Assembly: GCF_014076415.1 (NCBI RefSeq)
Contig: NZ_CP043568.1
Coordinates: 5,704,001-5,768,000, forward strand
Length of the DNA stretch: 64,000 bases
Direction of reading: 5' to 3'
Source: Comamonas testosteroni
GTDB taxonomy: Bacteria; Pseudomonadota; Gammaproteobacteria; Burkholderiales; Burkholderiaceae_C
Below, in pieces: positions 63,430 to 64,000 of the stretch. The notes beneath the pieces were generated by a model. That model ran no database searches, had not been told where the DNA came from, and saw only the letters and a list, made by a program, of their open reading frames with translations. The first letter of the stretch is position 1, and each line of letters begins with the position of its first letter. The position numbers were made by a program, and so were the translations under genes.

Positions 63430-64000
<571 letters not shown>

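Overview
The window looks like a stretch of a betaproteobacterial chromosome, most probably Comamonas or a close relative in the Comamonadaceae. This is inferred from the high GC content with strong G/C third-position bias, the Omp32-type porin, two Bug-family (TTT receptor) binding proteins and many Burkholderiales-style house-keeping genes. No rRNA, tRNA, CRISPR array, insertion sequence, integrase or phage gene was seen. The gene order reads as a stable chromosome segment with a large catabolic island-like block in the middle.

Layout. 0.2-2.6 kb: ABC exporter pair. 2.7-4.4 kb: purE-purK (de novo purines). 4.6-5.6 kb: Sua5-type tsaC (t6A tRNA modification). 5.7-10.5 kb: a sulfonate/nitrate-type ABC importer with an extra binding protein and an SfnB/DszC-like flavin monooxygenase, probably an organosulfur scavenging operon. 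10.5-14.1 kb: ompW, a GDSL lipase and dacB on the minus strand. 14.3-16.4 kb: tsaB-rimI plus a degenerate uracil-DNA-glycosylase-like gene, overlapping or closely spaced. 16.6-17.6 kb: corA behind a leader that can fold in alternative ways.

17.9-36.6 kb is an all-minus catabolic block. It holds an MFS carrier, a porin, a phthalate-dioxygenase-type reductase, a Rieske oxygenase, a 73-aa recombinase-HTH-like protein, a Bug receptor, a two-domain extradiol dioxygenase, an aldehyde dehydrogenase, a ThDP enzyme, an unusual SDR, an IclR regulator, a normal SDR, an MTA/SAH nucleosidase, a second Bug receptor, an aspartate-dehydrogenase-like enzyme, a second IclR regulator, an alpha/beta hydrolase and a cupin. 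Together they can be read as uptake, ring hydroxylation, ring cleavage, hydrolysis and aldehyde/2-oxo-acid processing of an aromatic, possibly amino-bearing, substrate. I cannot name the substrate, and this block is the best candidate for an undescribed system.

36.8-64 kb is mostly core metabolism and envelope: fadD, class II fba, a two-component system divergent from three consecutive PAP2 phosphatases, pyk, a CPBP protease, pepP, a TauE-type permease, a hypothetical protein with murU, tkt-gap, a rhomboid protease, a membrane/TPR-like protein, osmC, a small unknown gene, a pirin, aspA, an hpf/raiA-like factor, exbB-exbD and the 3' part of dapB (cut by the window edge).

Two dispersed repeat families are prominent. 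Eight copies of a GC-rich element begin with CCCCCTG(A/T)G within about 10 bases of a stop codon, always in the same orientation relative to the gene. A second palindromic AGCTATCAA/AGCGCTT family lies mostly between stop codons and intrinsic terminators.
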